Source: Cydia pomonella (taxonomy: Eukaryota > Arthropoda > Insecta > Lepidoptera > Tortricidae). From it: a stretch of DNA of 64,000 nucleotides. The first letter of the stretch is position 1. Each line of letters starts with the position of its first letter. The position numbers were made by a program, and so were the translations under genes. The notes beneath the pieces were generated by a model, which worked only from the letters and a program-made list of their open reading frames with translations, ran no database searches and was not told the DNA's origin. The stretch lies in contig NC_084728.1 of assembly GCF_033807575.1 (NCBI RefSeq), forward strand, positions 9,623,451 to 9,687,450, given 5' to 3'. Positions 10,762 to 21,560 of the stretch are shown one piece after another.

Positions 10762-11100
10762 TGTGACGTTATCTATGAAAAGGGACCTTGTTGTCGATGG
10801 CGTTTCCGCCGTCATAAAAGATGCTCTGATAAAATATATATATATTTATTCTCAGACAATTAATACAGTCCATATTTGTTAGTATCAACTTACAACCTAT
10901 GTTATGTTACCTTCCGCACAATAAATTACATAAATTAAATTAGGTAACTTACACACTTTAGATTGCTGATTATCTTGGCCGATTTACCGAACTGCACGTT
11001 TGTGAACGTGCAATTAAACATGCATTGAAATACAACGCTTCGCTACGCAGTGCGGCGTAAGCGCCATCGACAATGAGGTCCCTTCTCATAGATAATGCCA
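10762..11100. mobile_element. TIR element, about 340 bp
   Basis: The left end CTATGAAAAGGGACCTTGTT and GTCGATGGCG are mirrored at the right by CGCCATCGACAATGAGGTCC and CTTCTCATAGATAATG, giving imperfect arms of about 38 bp. Non-coding, single copy here. Confidence 0.75.
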
Positions 11101-11966
11101 CATATATCGTCGGGTGAGAATACGTTTGTACCATACGTCACTTACATTAGTTTGCAGGAGAGCGAAGAGAAGCAAAAACATTTTTTTTTTTCAAAAGTTG
11201 TACATGTATTTAGGATATATTAAACTTATTAATCTTTTAGACACATATGTTTACTACATATTACCATACAAGTATTTTGAATATAGTGGCAATTATAAAA
11301 CAAAAGCATTTTATTATTGCCATATCTGTTTTTGATGTAACGTTAAACGCACAATGTAAGTTTTGGATATGTCACAAGTTTTCTGATAACTTTCTGTTAA
11401 CAGAACAGAGTGTAAATTATCCTATAAAATACGGATATAACACAACATGTTTGAAAAATAAAGTTTTTTAAAATCAACTAGTGTCAATTATAGTATTTTT
11501 TGATACTTTTATATTATTACGAAACAATTTTGCTCAAAAATGGATATGCCACAAACGTATTCTCAGCCGACGGTGATATTGAGAGGTCTGCGCGATATAA
11601 TTTCATTTTTTTACCTCAACTCCGACGGTCCTATCATGTTGTCCCTTTCTATGATACGTCATACGTCCATCTTGCTGACTAGTTTTTGTGCTTCAATTAT
11701 AATTGACAGCATAGATGATAGGATCAATGACGCGTACGTAATGCGCCAAATTAAAAACAATTTTAACTTTCCTGGCAACATACCAAAAACAAGCTACGCT
11801 ATTTGGTCGGGTTATTTGTTGCCCACCATAACACTCGATTTACGGTAGGAATAAAACAATAAGACTGTGACAAGGACAAACAATCATAGCTTTTTCTCTG
11901 CTACTCCTACTGAAAGTTCCATAAGAGCATCTCGTTCGGTCATCTGCCGGCTCTACCATCATCTCT
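11101..11966. other. unassigned, with unrecognised 102-codon frame
   Basis: The frame 11540-11848 (plus) begins with ATG (MDMPQTYSQPTVILRGLRD) and has no family I recognise. No splice or polyadenylation context supports it, so it is left uncalled. The rest is AT-rich. Confidence 0.25.
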
Positions 11967-12041
11967 ACAGGGTGTTTATTTAGTCACCTGCAATAATTTA
12001 CGGGGTGAATATATATGTCACACTGGAGCAACTTTTAATAT

Positions 12042-12821
12042 TATATCTCTCAGGCCTCGACGACGCGTTCTTCTCGCTGTCCCGGCTGCTCGGACTGTGT
12101 CGCGTAAGAACTCGCCACTGCCCCGTGCTCTCCTGTCAACACCCAATGTCCTTGAAATTGATGTTACTTAAACAGTTTTTTAAGAAAGACTATTTGTTTT
12201 AGTCAAGTAAGAAAAATATATGTTCATATTAATTATATTTCAAAGACCGTGGTTGTACTCGATACACGATTGAACGAAATCGGCTCGATAGAAAATAATT
12301 GCAAAGATTGGTCTTAAAATCACAATTAAACGGTTTTATGTCTTTATTGTTTTGACTTATGGGTCTGCAATTAAAATCACAATTTCAAAACATTTATATC
12401 TAAACCGTGGTTGAGTAAAATATTACACTAATAATCCACTTTTTTTTATTTAAATATTTTTCTTATTATTCCCTTGCCCAGGCCCAGTAACATGCGATAG
12501 TGCTATCTCATTTACTCCGATACAAATAGACAGTGTGCGCGCTTTAGGTATTGACAGCTTCTTAATGCGCTCTTGGCGTCAGCACCGGAGTGCGATCTGA
12601 TTGCATGGCGGTGGGCGAGTGTGAGAAATGAATGCTTGAGGTTCTGTGAGGTGATGGATGCCAGGCCTTCGAGTGTAATATAATAAATATTGTTTTATTA
12701 TGTGTACAATGTTATTGTATCTTCTTTTTATTATGTGCTGTTGTTAATGTTTGATCTTGGTTGCATGACGCATTAGATTTCTGTAATGTCGTGTAAACAT
12801 ATTTTAAATAAATATAATAAA
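12042..12821 (+). pseudogene. interrupted coding remnant of unknown family
   Basis: Two GC-rich coding pieces lie in line. 12053-12128 reads GLDDAFFSLSRLLGLCR and onward. 12564-12689 reads ALLASAPECDLIAWRWASVR, then NECLRFCEVMDARPSS and a TAA stop. They are separated by the 433-bp TTAA-type element. A 3'UTR-like AT-rich tail with ATAAATATAATAAAT follows to 12821. Its place inside Elem-F suggests a 5'-truncated retroelement, but the protein is not one I recognise, and a host exon fragment cannot be excluded. Confidence 0.4.
12129..12561 (+). mobile_element. TTAA-flanked non-autonomous element, copy 1
   Basis: Matches 53750-54163 in inverse orientation over its whole length. The right end GGTATTGACAGCTTC abuts TTAA (12562-12565). 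The left end CTCCTGTCAACACC has decayed and lost its TTAA. TTAA targets are typical of piggyBac-type transposition. Confidence 0.8.
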
Positions 12822-13020
12822 TATGTGACCAACCCCGAAATCGCGAAAAAATTTTTACTCTGGCATAGAAAATGTCAAGGTCAGACTGCCAAAATGTATG
12901 AAGCAGCCAATTTTTTTTCGTGATTTCGGGGTGGGTCCCATAGTAAAAGTTGCTCAGTATGACCTATATATTCACCCCTTAAATTATTGCAGGTGACAAA
13001 ATAAACACCCTATATACTTA

Positions 13021-13336
13021 TTCTACCTCTATGATTGACAGTCTTTATTTCTGACTTATCTCCACCGTATTGATCGACTAAATATAGAGCTTATAGCTAA
13101 ATCTAGGGTAAATGGAGATTTTATGGCCTCTATAAAATGGCTATATATTTATCACCTTTGGGACAGAAACAATTAGATATTCTACCTCTATGATTGACAG
13201 TCTTTATTTCTGACTTATCTCCACCATATTGATCGACTAAATATAGAGCTTATAGCTAAATCTAGTGGAAATGGAGATTTTATGGCCTCTATAAAATGGC
13301 TATATATTTATCACCTTTGGGACAGAAACAATTAGA
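13021..13336 (+). repeat. tandem duplication, 2 x ~158 bp
   Basis: Units 13021-13179 and 13180-13336 both begin TTCTACCTCTATGATTGACA and end GGGACAGAAACAATTAGA, with only a few differences. No coding potential. Confidence 0.9.
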
Positions 13337-13545
13337 AAGGGGCGGTTCATGTCAGTATAGTTCTAGTACAGCTTATACGGAGAGTTACTGGCGTGCCAGT
13401 TACTTGTACTTCGGTTTAAAGAATCTTTATTGTCTAAGAAATTGCAGAAATTTCACTTAAAGACAACTTGTAAATAGCTAACTTAAAAAACAACTTGTAC
13501 TATTAAACCGAATTAAAACTTGCGTAAGTCATACTAATACCAAAG

Positions 13546-13700
13546 AGAATTTGAAATAGAGGTGTATTGTCAAAGAAAACTTTGTAGTCGCGTAAATTTA
13601 CTGCCATCTTTCGACTCATGGTTAAAACTTTTAGAACGCCATTTGACTTTGATCATTATTCTTTCAATGATATGTGTTAAATATCAAAAAGTGGCGTTCG
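13546..13700 (+). mobile_element. MITE-S copy
   Basis: GAATTTGAAATAGAGGTG, AAATTTACTGCCATCTTTCG and TTCTTTCAATGATATGTGTT recur at 16915-17105 (inverse) and 62262-62420. Confidence 0.7.
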
Positions 13701-13702
13701 CT

Positions 13703-13961
13703 TGGCAATTAATCCCAAGAATTGGCGTAGGCACTAGTTTTTACGAAAGCGACTGCCATCTGACCTTCCAACCCAGAGAGCAAACTACGCTTTATTGGGA
13801 TTAGTCCGGTTTCCTCACGACGTTTTCCTTCACCGAAAAGCGGCTGGTAAATATCAAATGATATTTCGTACATAAGTTCCGAAAAACTGATTATTACAGG
13901 GTTTGAACCCGCGACCTCCGAATTGCAAGTCACACGCTCTTACCGCTAGGCCACCAGCGCT
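13703..13961 (-). mobile_element. SINE-2 copy
   Basis: On the minus strand the tRNA-like head (GCGCTGGTGGCCTAGCGGTA, box B-like GGTTCAAACCC) precedes the body (TTTACCAGCCGCTTTTCGG, GGACTAATCCCAATAAAG). Its tail is cut at AATCCCAAG compared with the copy at 27943-28275. Confidence 0.85.
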
Positions 13962-14380
13962 CAAACTTTAATACTAAAAAACTAATTTAAAAACTTTCCA
14001 TAGACAACATCTTTTTTTACCCATTCAACAACCTTGAAAAGGCAAAAAGCCGTCAATAATTAATCAAAACCGTCTTTTAAGAGTTTTAAAAAGTTTTGCA
14101 TCGACGCATTGAGCCGTTGAGAGGAAGACATTTTGATTTATGGATTCTTTTGTGGCAGCGATGCTGTTATGGCGCGAAGATGTAGATTAAATAATCCAAT
14201 AGATATGCCACTTTGAATTAATTGACCGATCGTCAGCGAAGGTCACCGTTTAAGCTTGGTCAAAAATGATGTAGTATGTCCGAATGTTCTCTACAGGTCG
14301 TAATTCTCAACCGAAGTTTCGTCCAAATTTGTGACCAGGTCCAATAATAAAAAAAAAAATAAAAAAAAAAAATAAAAAAA
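13962..14380. other. unassigned, ending in A-rich tract
   Basis: No gene. 14345-14383 is a poly(A) run with interspersed T, probably a retroelement tail. Confidence 0.4.
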
Positions 14381-14383
14381 AAA

Positions 14384-14560
14384 AACTTTTATTCAGTAAC
14401 TATTATTAGGTTTACAGTAGCCGTGCTGGTGCCTCTTTGTAAGTATTTAAGATACCAGTGTTAAGAGAACACCGCTCTTCCACAGGATGTTTTGCTTACA
14501 ATATAACATGTTCGTATATGTACATATATTATCTTTCGATGATATTGCATTTTAGCATTT
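14384..14560. mobile_element. LINE-tail-like repeat
   Basis: TACCAGTGTTAAGAGAACACCGCTCTTCC resembles the block TGTTGGGAGGCACCGCTCTTCC at 15916-15938, in the 3' region of the LINE remnant there. The adjoining A-tract fits a retroposed tail. Confidence 0.4.
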
Positions 14561-14740
14561 TACTTAAGAAAAAAAAAACAATAGAATTATAACAAACTGC
14601 AACAACTTATGTATATATATTTTAAGGTAGAATGTACAACAATAATAGGATAGGATGTAATAATAGGGGGTATTACTCTAATGTTCTGTCGGCAGAGTGC
14701 AGCACTAGCACATATAAACCAAAGAATCAATCATTTATTT

Positions 14741-15005
14741 AAATAAATAAATATTATAGGACATTATTACACAAATTGAGTAAGTCCCACAGTAAGCTCA
14801 AGAAGGCTTGTGTTGAGGGTACTTAGACAACGATATATATAATATATAAATATTTATAAATACTTAAATACATAGAAAACACCCATGACTCAGGAACAAA
14901 TATCCATGCTCATCACACGAATAAATGCCCTTACCAGGATTTGAACCCGGGACCATCAGCTTCGTAGGCAGAGTCACTACCCACTAGGCCAAACCGGTCG
15001 TCAAA
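14741..15005 (-). mobile_element. SINE-1 copy
   Basis: Full reverse copy: (AAAT)n tail, ATTATAGGACATTATTACAC, body, and at the right the tRNA-like head with box B GGGTTCAAATCC and box A TGGCCTAGTGGG. Confidence 0.9.
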
Positions 15006-15582
15006 TAGAGTAACAAAAGGTAATTTATATGTAAAAATACAGTAACAAAAGGTGTTAGACCTATTCAGACCATACAGTAACTTAGTTATAATGTACATAA
15101 TATGCCTTAAACAGTTTTTTGAGAAGTTTTCACTATGACATTGATGAATCAAGGCGGTTTGTTTACAGAGAGCCTATCGCGAAACGTGACAATCGATTTC
15201 GTTATCTGCTTCTCTATCGCTCAAAGACGCAAGAGTGATATCTCTTTTACCATAGTCTAGTTCCTATATGAAGTCACGAGTGGTCAGAAGCCTTAAGAAA
15301 AAACAAAACAAGTGTAGGTAATAAGCAACAATTTGTTAACAAAAACGCATGCCAAGAGGTTAAAGTCTGTGAAATTATGAAAGCAACGGTCTAAAATAGA
15401 GAAAAATGACTAACACTGGAGTGAAATCCTAACTCTATTCTATATGCTGTAAAACAATTCTTAAAGATCCTAGAAATTTAAAAATCTACATTTAAAAAAT
15501 AGGAGTTCAAGGTTTTGTATTACAAAAAAAATACAAACACAAAATTATTTCATTATTTTACACTATTTAAGGAATTAGCCAA
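15006..15582. other. unassigned
   Basis: AT-rich with no recognised repeat or gene. Confidence 0.35.
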
Positions 15583-15990
15583 AAAAATAGCAGACGCTAC
15601 CGGTGATCGTAGAGCTGGCAGCTTCCTCGCACAGAGAATAAGTATTGCGATACAACGAGGAAATGCTGCCAGCATCTACGGCACCTTGCCGCAGGGGGAT
15701 AGTTTTTAATTATTTATTTTAAGATTAGTTTTATTTATTTTAAGATTAGTTTTATTTATTTTAAGATTTAGATTTTAAGTTTTATATGTATTATGTTGTT
15801 GTGTTTTTAATACTTGATTTGTTAATAAATTGAATAGATGAGTAATTTCATTAAATACTGTAGATATAATTTAAGGGACGGACGGTGTCTCCCGGTAAGC
15901 AATATTGCCTGTGTTGGGAGGCACCGCTCTTCCGTGATTGTTGATAACTAATACTTACTAAGATATTATATTTACAAACATTTACTACCT
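15583..15990 (+). mobile_element. LINE C-terminus plus 3'UTR
   Basis: 15575-15706 encodes a LINE-type carboxy end ([34 protein letters not shown]) and stops at TAA. The 3'UTR has three tandem TTATTTTAAGATTAGTT blocks (15712-15770) and later TGTCTCCCGGTAAGCAA and CACCGCTCTTCC. The start is truncated. Recognition rests on memory of similar lepidopteran LINE ends. Confidence 0.6.
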
Positions 15991-16417
15991 ATACTATTTA
16001 AAAAAATAAACTTATATCGGATCGGACAATGTGTGCTCTTACAATGGCATATCTGCTCAACATTAATTAATCTATGCCCTTGGTGCGAAACGCCATTTAT
16101 ATCGCTAATGACATTTGGATCCAAGATGGCGGTAAATCTTGCGTCCGTTGAACTTAGTGTAATTACTTATTAGTTAACCAGTTAAGTTATTAGCGGTAAA
16201 AACTTAAAAAGTTTCTCTGTTCAGCTTTGTGGTAGTTTTTTTTTATTTGGCAATTTTTGGGCTTAGCTTTTTGTAGCAAAAAAATGAGGCTTTGGATACC
16301 TACTTACAATAGGATAGTATATATTATATTCCAGTAAGTCGAAAAAAAAAATATTTTATAGTATTTCGTTATTTATTTAAAACTGTACTTATACTGCAAG
16401 GAAAAAATTGATTATAT
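15991..16417. other. unassigned
   Basis: No recognised feature. Confidence 0.3.
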
Positions 16418-16509
16418 CAGCCCTAGGGCTCTAGAGCCCTAGGGCTGCGCAAAGCCTTGGGGCAGTGTTGGCCGAACATCAATTGCATTAAAGTTTCGGC
16501 CAACACTGC
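16418..16509. repeat. perfect 30-bp palindrome next to a 15-bp-arm hairpin
   Basis: 16418-16447 is a perfect palindrome centred on CTCTAGAG. 16462-16476 (GCAGTGTTGGCCGAA) and 16495-16509 are perfect inverted arms with an 18-nt loop. Confidence 0.9.
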
Positions 16510-16669
16510 TGTTTCTTTTCTTGTTACCAGTATTCTTGCGGAGCCCCCTCCACGAGAATGCTTGTAATATTTAAAAAAAACACCTCTTCTATGTCCACCT
16601 GGTTCACCGTTTCAAACGAAAAAAATAAAATTATTCACCACAAAAAAATATTAAGAAGCGTTGCTTAGC

Positions 16670-16833
16670 CTAACACTCCGCACCCTCGTTGAGTTGAGAT
16701 CTGGCAATCTTACTCACCGGCAGGAACACAACACTATGAGTAGGGTGTAGTCTTATTTGGCTGCAGTTTTCTGTAAGGTGGAGGTACTTCTCCAGTTGGG
16801 GAACTCTAGATCTGAATGACATCCGCTGTGCCA
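16670..16833 (-). mobile_element. Rep-A fragment
   Basis: The reverse middle part of Rep-A is present, from CTCGTTGAG to GACATCCGCTGTGCC. Both ends are missing. Confidence 0.75.
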
Positions 16834-16914
16834 CTTAACGGGCATAGGGCAAACGTTATGGCGCCATCGCTCGAAACGATGTCTTATCTTTATCTGTATA
16901 TACCTTTATATATA

Positions 16915-17105
16915 CCTTTGGCCTATGATATAGTGGATGGCGCCACTTATTCATATTTAACAAATTTAAAACATTTCAGTGAAAGAATAAGCATCTAAGT
17001 CAAATGGTGTTCTAAAAGTTTCAATCATGTGTTAAAAGTTAGCAGTAAATTTACTGTGGCTACAAAGTTTTCTTTGACAATCCACCTCTATATCAAATTC
17101 TCTTT
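16915..17105 (-). mobile_element. MITE-S copy
   Basis: Inverse of 13546-13700: AGCAGTAAATTTACTG and CACCTCTATATCAAATTCTC. Confidence 0.65.
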
Positions 17106-17142
17106 GCTTTATACTAACTATAAACTGAAATCGATGTCATAT

Positions 17143-17471
17143 CTTCCTCTTCCTCGCGTTTTTCCCGGCATATTGCCACGGCTCATGGGAGCCTAGGTTC
17201 GGTTTGAAACAAATCCCAACAACTGACGTAAGCACTAGTTTTTTTTTACGAAAGCGACTGCCATCCGATCTTCCAACACAGAGTGTAAACTAGGCGTTGT
17301 TGGGATTAGTCCGGTTTCCTCACGATGTTTTCCTACAGCGAAAAGCGACTGGTAAATGTCAAATGATATTTCGTACATGAGTTCAGAAAAACTCATTGGT
17401 ACGAGCCGGGGTTTGAACCCGCGACCTCCGGATTACAAGTCGCATGCTCTTACCGCTAGGTCATCAGCGCT
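17143..17471 (-). mobile_element. SINE-2 copy, full length
   Basis: Tail TTCCTCTTCCTCGCG at left and tRNA-like head (CGCTGATGACCTAGCGGTAA on minus) at right. There are several point changes relative to the 27943 copy. Confidence 0.85.
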
Positions 17472-17639
17472 TCAGAGTCTCACAATTTACACAAGGAATC
17501 TCACACTATTTCGTGATATCGTGAGAGTAAAATTATAAATAAAAGCTGGAATTGAAAGTTAGTTGATAATGTCTTTAGAGCTAAGTTTAAAATGATTTTT
17601 TCGGTTTCTAAACAATTAGCCTGATAATAGATCGATCGC

Positions 17640-18250
17640 AACTCCGGGCCGTGCTCGTCGACGTCCCCATCCCCCATGATGAGAATCTCGTGAAAGCCGA
17701 GATGGACAAGTCCAGCAAGCACCTAGACTTGGCTCATAAGATAACCGCCACGTGGGATGTTGATTCGACGATCTTTATCCTGATAGTCGTTTCAGCGCTT
17801 TCGCTCATAGCGAAGAGGCTCGACCAACACTTCGGCAGACTCTCGATAGGTTTTTGGATCAAGGATGGAGGTTGGATCAAGGGTCAGATGCAGAAGGCGG
17901 TAATCTTGGACACGGCGCGGATAGTCCAGCAGCGGTTCCTCTCAGGGATCGGAAACCGGTATTTTTTGTATGGGAACGAAAACGGTATTTTTTCGTTCTT
18001 TGTTAATTATTCCCTTTCTAATTGGGAAATCTAATAATACAAAGTCGTTATCTAAAAACACAACTGAGTCCTATATTTAGAGTATAAAATAAACCGAAAT
18101 ATATGTTTATTTCAAAGTTTTTCCAAAAAACCGGTTCCGATCCCTGGTTCCTCTCTCTGCAGCCCTGATTACTGGCAGCTTGGGCCCTGGGTGCTGGCTG
18201 CACCATAGGTTAGGTTTTTTAAAATGTGTTTATATGTATTTTGTATTGTT
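17640..18250 (+). mobile_element. LINE C-terminal remnant interrupted by a MITE
   Basis: 17651-17943 encodes VDVPIPHDENLVKAEMDKSS, then KHLDLAHKITATWDVDSTIF and QKAVILDTARIVQQRFL, a typical LINE carboxy domain. The frame resumes after the 202-bp MITE at 18146 (GGTTCCTCTCTCTGCAGCCC). The 3'UTR extends to about 18250. Truncated and dead. Confidence 0.75.
17944..18145. mobile_element. 202-bp MITE with 10-bp TSD
   Basis: Ends AGGGATCGGAAACCGGT and ACCGGTTCCGATCCCT are inverted. The flanking TSD GGTTCCTCTC is perfect (17934-17943 and 18146-18155). No ORF. The TSD length could fit a Mutator-like or an extended hAT-like element; superfamily undecided. Confidence 0.85.
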
Positions 18251-19329
18251 TTAATTAACCTAACCGAAGACATTAAATGAATAAAAGATATAATGATATT
18301 TGTGTTTGTACAAATTTATACAATTTTATTTTATAGACAATTACTTAAGATATGTCTGAAAAATAATTATTGCGCAGTCACGAACGTATTGATTGGGCGA
18401 TAAAATCTTAACAAAAGTTATATGTGATTTGAAGTCAGTTACTTCAAAATGGAGGAGTCTCCAATCGATCGATTATTGTCTTTAAAGTCCGCAGCAAGTC
18501 TCCATACAACAGTAATTGGCTACTTGACAGTTTTTTGTACATAATGTCAAACGATCTTGATTTTCCTTTGGATCAAATGTCTATAAGAACTCATGGCGTT
18601 TAAGCAACACAAAGGTCAAATGAGAGTTAAAGTCTGACGCTCGCACTCGACGATTGAAACGCCTCTAACAAAATGATAATATGATGTGACGTCACATTAC
18701 ATAAGTCTGTCCTAAATGTATGGAAGATCAAAGAAATTGCTGTTTTGACCCTGAAATATTGCGATTATGTGTATAGTTGTAATACAATTTATTTTTCAAT
18801 GAAATGTAAGGAATCGAATGGTACCATTTTCTTTTCTATATTTGAAAGACAAAAAAAAATATTTATATTCATTTGTATTTAGCGATTTAGAATTCAGCGA
18901 TTATTTTTTCTTTTTCAAAACTTACAAGTTAAAATTCAAAAACATTATATCCCCGGTCTCATCGGTCCCGAGCAGACACCCGTCTCGCTCACGCTTTTGG
19001 TCAGTGATAGTGATAGAAGAACACGAAACCTACAGGGCTTAATATCTAATTCCCCCACCTGACAATAAACAGTTAATAGAAAACAATAAATTAGAAAATG
19101 GCGACGTCAAATTTCAAAATGGTCGCCCGCTAAACAAGCTTTATGACTTGACACATTCATTACGGGTGCTTGATGACAGATGAGAACCAATGATGTGGAT
19201 GAGTTTTTGAGGCATTTATATAATGCTTTTCTCCAAACATGCGAGGAAATAAGGTAAAATAATCATAATTTAAGCATCAACCAGCACTCAAACCGAACCT
19301 TAACATAAATAAATTAATAGTTTTAAAAA
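18251..19329. other. unassigned
   Basis: No repeat shared with the rest of the window and no recognised protein. A frame at 18818-19042 is low-complexity and not called. Confidence 0.35.
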
Positions 19330-19625
19330 CACTAGGAAAACACGCTTATGATACGATATTCCATCATGGAATGCCAGTGCCTATCTTCCGGCTTCATCAT
19401 CAGACCTTGAAACCTAATCGTGGTCAAAGTTCATTACAAGACTTTTCTAACAAATCAAACAGCTATGATACGATGTTCCATCATGAAGTTCCAGTTAATA
19501 TCTTCCGGCTCCATCATCAGATCAGTTCGACAGTACCATATTATTGTATTGTCATCAGAACTACATACAGCTGCCAATTTTCATGATGCTATGATCCTTG
19601 GAAGATGGTTAAATTAGTTACCTTA
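19330..19625 (+). mobile_element. dispersed repeat with internal duplication
   Basis: TATGATACGATATTCCATCATGGAATGCCAGT (19346-19377) and TATGATACGATGTTCCATCATGAAGTTCCAGT (19463-19494) are two copies of one block. Each is followed by TATCTTCCGGCT and CATCATCAGA, about 117 bp apart. Part resembles Rep-D (CATCATCAGATC, GTACCATA). Confidence 0.6.
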
Positions 19626-19649
19626 GATTCCATTACATAAAATACAATA

Positions 19650-19770
19650 TACAAATACTCTTTATTGCACACCTCAATACAGAAACAGTACAAATAATAC
19701 AACACATAAAGAAGAGGTAAACAACAGGCGGTCTTATCGCTAAAAAGCGATCTCTTCCAGACAACCTTAC
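19650..19770 (-). mobile_element. LINE tail fragment (TTGTCTGGAAGAGATC)
   Basis: On the minus strand AAGGTTGTCTGGAAGAGATC is followed by GCTTTTTAGCGATAAGACCG and a tail ending CAATAAAGAGTATTTG. Same family as 22609-22759. Confidence 0.75.
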
Positions 19771-20264
19771 ATACACTTACATAGTTAGTTACATCAGGTC
19801 GACCTAATAAAAGCGTGTTAAAAACGTCAAAAACAATTTCCCTCTTTAACTAAGTATTGAAGAAGTTAAATGCACAACTTATTCTACTATTCATTATTAA
19901 CAATATTCGTTCATTCAATAAAATTCTTCAATATAAGCTGTATGTGCACGCATGAAATCCTTAAAAATATATAAAAGTTATATAGTTTTTGATTTTATTA
20001 AGCAATATTCGCACGATCATACACGACGTTCTTGTAAGAACAAGACATGTATGGTTGTTTATCTTACTATCTCACTCTATCCTATAGCTTAAAATGATGC
20101 TGACCAGGTCGTGTAGATACAGCCCTCGGCTATATTAATTGACTGTTTTTTTTTAGTGGATACATATTTAAAAAAGTAAAAAAATAATACAGTAATAACT
20201 TCCCGTCCTCTTAAACACGACAATAATGGTTTGATGTTTTTTTTTTAATTTGAGTTTTTTTTTA
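19771..20264. other. unassigned
   Basis: No recognised feature. Confidence 0.3.
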
Positions 20265-20355
20265 ATACTACGTCGGTGGCAAACAAGCATACGGCCTGCC
20301 TGATGGTAAGCAGTCTTCGTAGCCTACGTACGGCTGCAACTCCAGAGCCAGAGCC
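20265..20355 (-). mobile_element. Rep-A 3' fragment
   Basis: TACTACGTCGGTGGCAAACA to CTGCAACTCCAGAG; only the 3' 90 bp of Rep-A. Confidence 0.75.
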
Positions 20356-20530
20356 TCTCTCTCGAGTTAGACCATAATTAAGAACTTCCCGTCCCGTACT
20401 ATTTTGCTACAATAAGGTAAATATTTCTAAGCATATTGGCGAAAAAACCATTAAGTTGAAACTGTATTGCATTAGGTTTATTTTATACTATATTTTGTAT
20501 TGCATTAGGTTTAGGTTTTATTTAGGTTTT

Positions 20531-20800
20531 TTGACGACCGGTTTGGCCTAGTGCGTAGTGACCCTGCCTACGAAGCTGATGGTCCCGGGTTCAAATCCTG
20601 GTAAGGGCATATATTCGTGTGATGAGCATGGATATTTGTTCCTGAGTCATGGGTGTTTTCTATGTATTTAAGTATTTATAAATATTTATATATTATACAT
20701 ATCGTTGTCTAAGTACCCTCAACACAAGCCTTATTGAGCTTACTGTGGGACTTAGTCAATTTGTGTAATAATGTCCTATAATATTTATTTATTTATTTAT
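20531..20800 (+). mobile_element. SINE-1 copy, full length
   Basis: TTGACGACCGGTTTGGCCTA opens a tRNA-like head with box A (TGGCCTAGTG) and box B (GGGTTCAAATCC). Body and TAATGTCCTATAATATTTAT tail follow, with (TTTA)n. Confidence 0.9.
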
Positions 20801-21212
20801 AAGGCACGTTATAATAGAGGTATAAAAAATCAGTATTATGTAGAACCTATTCCTTCAACGTAACGCGATGAAACTCAAGTAGCCAACCAACACAAAACAG
20901 ATGTCGCTTAAAAAACAAAAATTATTACTTCATAACAGCAAAGTAGTATTGCTGGCCTTAACGGCGCTACCGTTGGTAATTTTTATCTTTTTAAATTGCT
21001 GGACGGCGGGAAATATCGAAAACGGAGCGGTTTATGAACGTTTTTAATTGGATTTCAGGAAATAAAAAAGAAAGTGATTTGGTAAGTGGCTGGGAAGATA
21101 TTAACTAAGCGGTTTGTTTGGTTTTTTATTGTTATGATATTAAAAACGTCGAATCAGAGAGATTTAAAAGGAAGGGTCGTATTTTTTTTTCCCTCTCATT
21201 TTAAAACGGCAA
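20801..21212. other. unassigned
   Basis: No recognised feature. Confidence 0.3.
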
Positions 21213-21220
21213 ACGTGATT

Positions 21221-21545
21221 CTTCTTCTTCGTCCTAGCGTTGTCCATATTGCCACGGCTCAGCGGAGCCTGGGGTCCGCTTGACAACTAATCCCAAGATT
21301 TAGCGTAGGCACTAGTTTTTACGAAAGCGACTGCCATCTGACCTTCCAACCCAGAGGGTAAAACTAGGCCTTGTGGGGATTAGTCCGGTTTCCTCACGAT
21401 GTTTTCCTTCACCGAAAAGCGACTGGTAAATATCAAATGATATTTCGTACATAAGTTCCGAAAAACTCATTGATACGAGCCGGGGTTTGAACCCGCGACC
21501 TCCGGATTGCAAGTCGCACGCTCTTACCGCTAGGCCACCAGCGCT
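21221..21545 (-). mobile_element. SINE-2 copy, full length
   Basis: Minus-strand head GCGCTGGTGGCCTAGCGGTA with box B GGTTCAAACCC, body, and (GAA)n tail. A likely TSD ACGTGATT is at 21213-21220 and 21553-21560. Confidence 0.85.
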
Positions 21546-21560
21546 AAAGACCACGTGATT

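Larger units (their letters stand above)
11968..13014. mobile_element. Elem-F copy, split by insertions
   Basis: The left end (11968-12041: CAGGGTGTTTATTTAGTCAC, CTGCAATAATTTACGGGGTG) and the right part (12822-13014: CCAACCCCGAAATCGCGAAA ... CTTAAATTATTGCAGGTGAC, ATAAACACCCTATA) form one element with inverted ends. The 780 bp between them is a coding retroelement-like remnant that itself holds a TTAA-flanked element. Confidence 0.75.

Noticed and set aside
11540..11848. 102-codon ATG frame MDMPQTYSQPTVILRGL...
   Set aside because: No family, no splice or poly(A) context, and AT-rich codon use like the surroundings. Kept only as an uncalled ORF.
20531..20600. tRNA gene-like heads (also 27943-28015, 37005-37075, 52118-52182)
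   Set aside because: All sit at the start or core of dispersed repeats, have decayed or mismatched acceptor stems, and are followed by SINE bodies. They are not functional tRNA genes.
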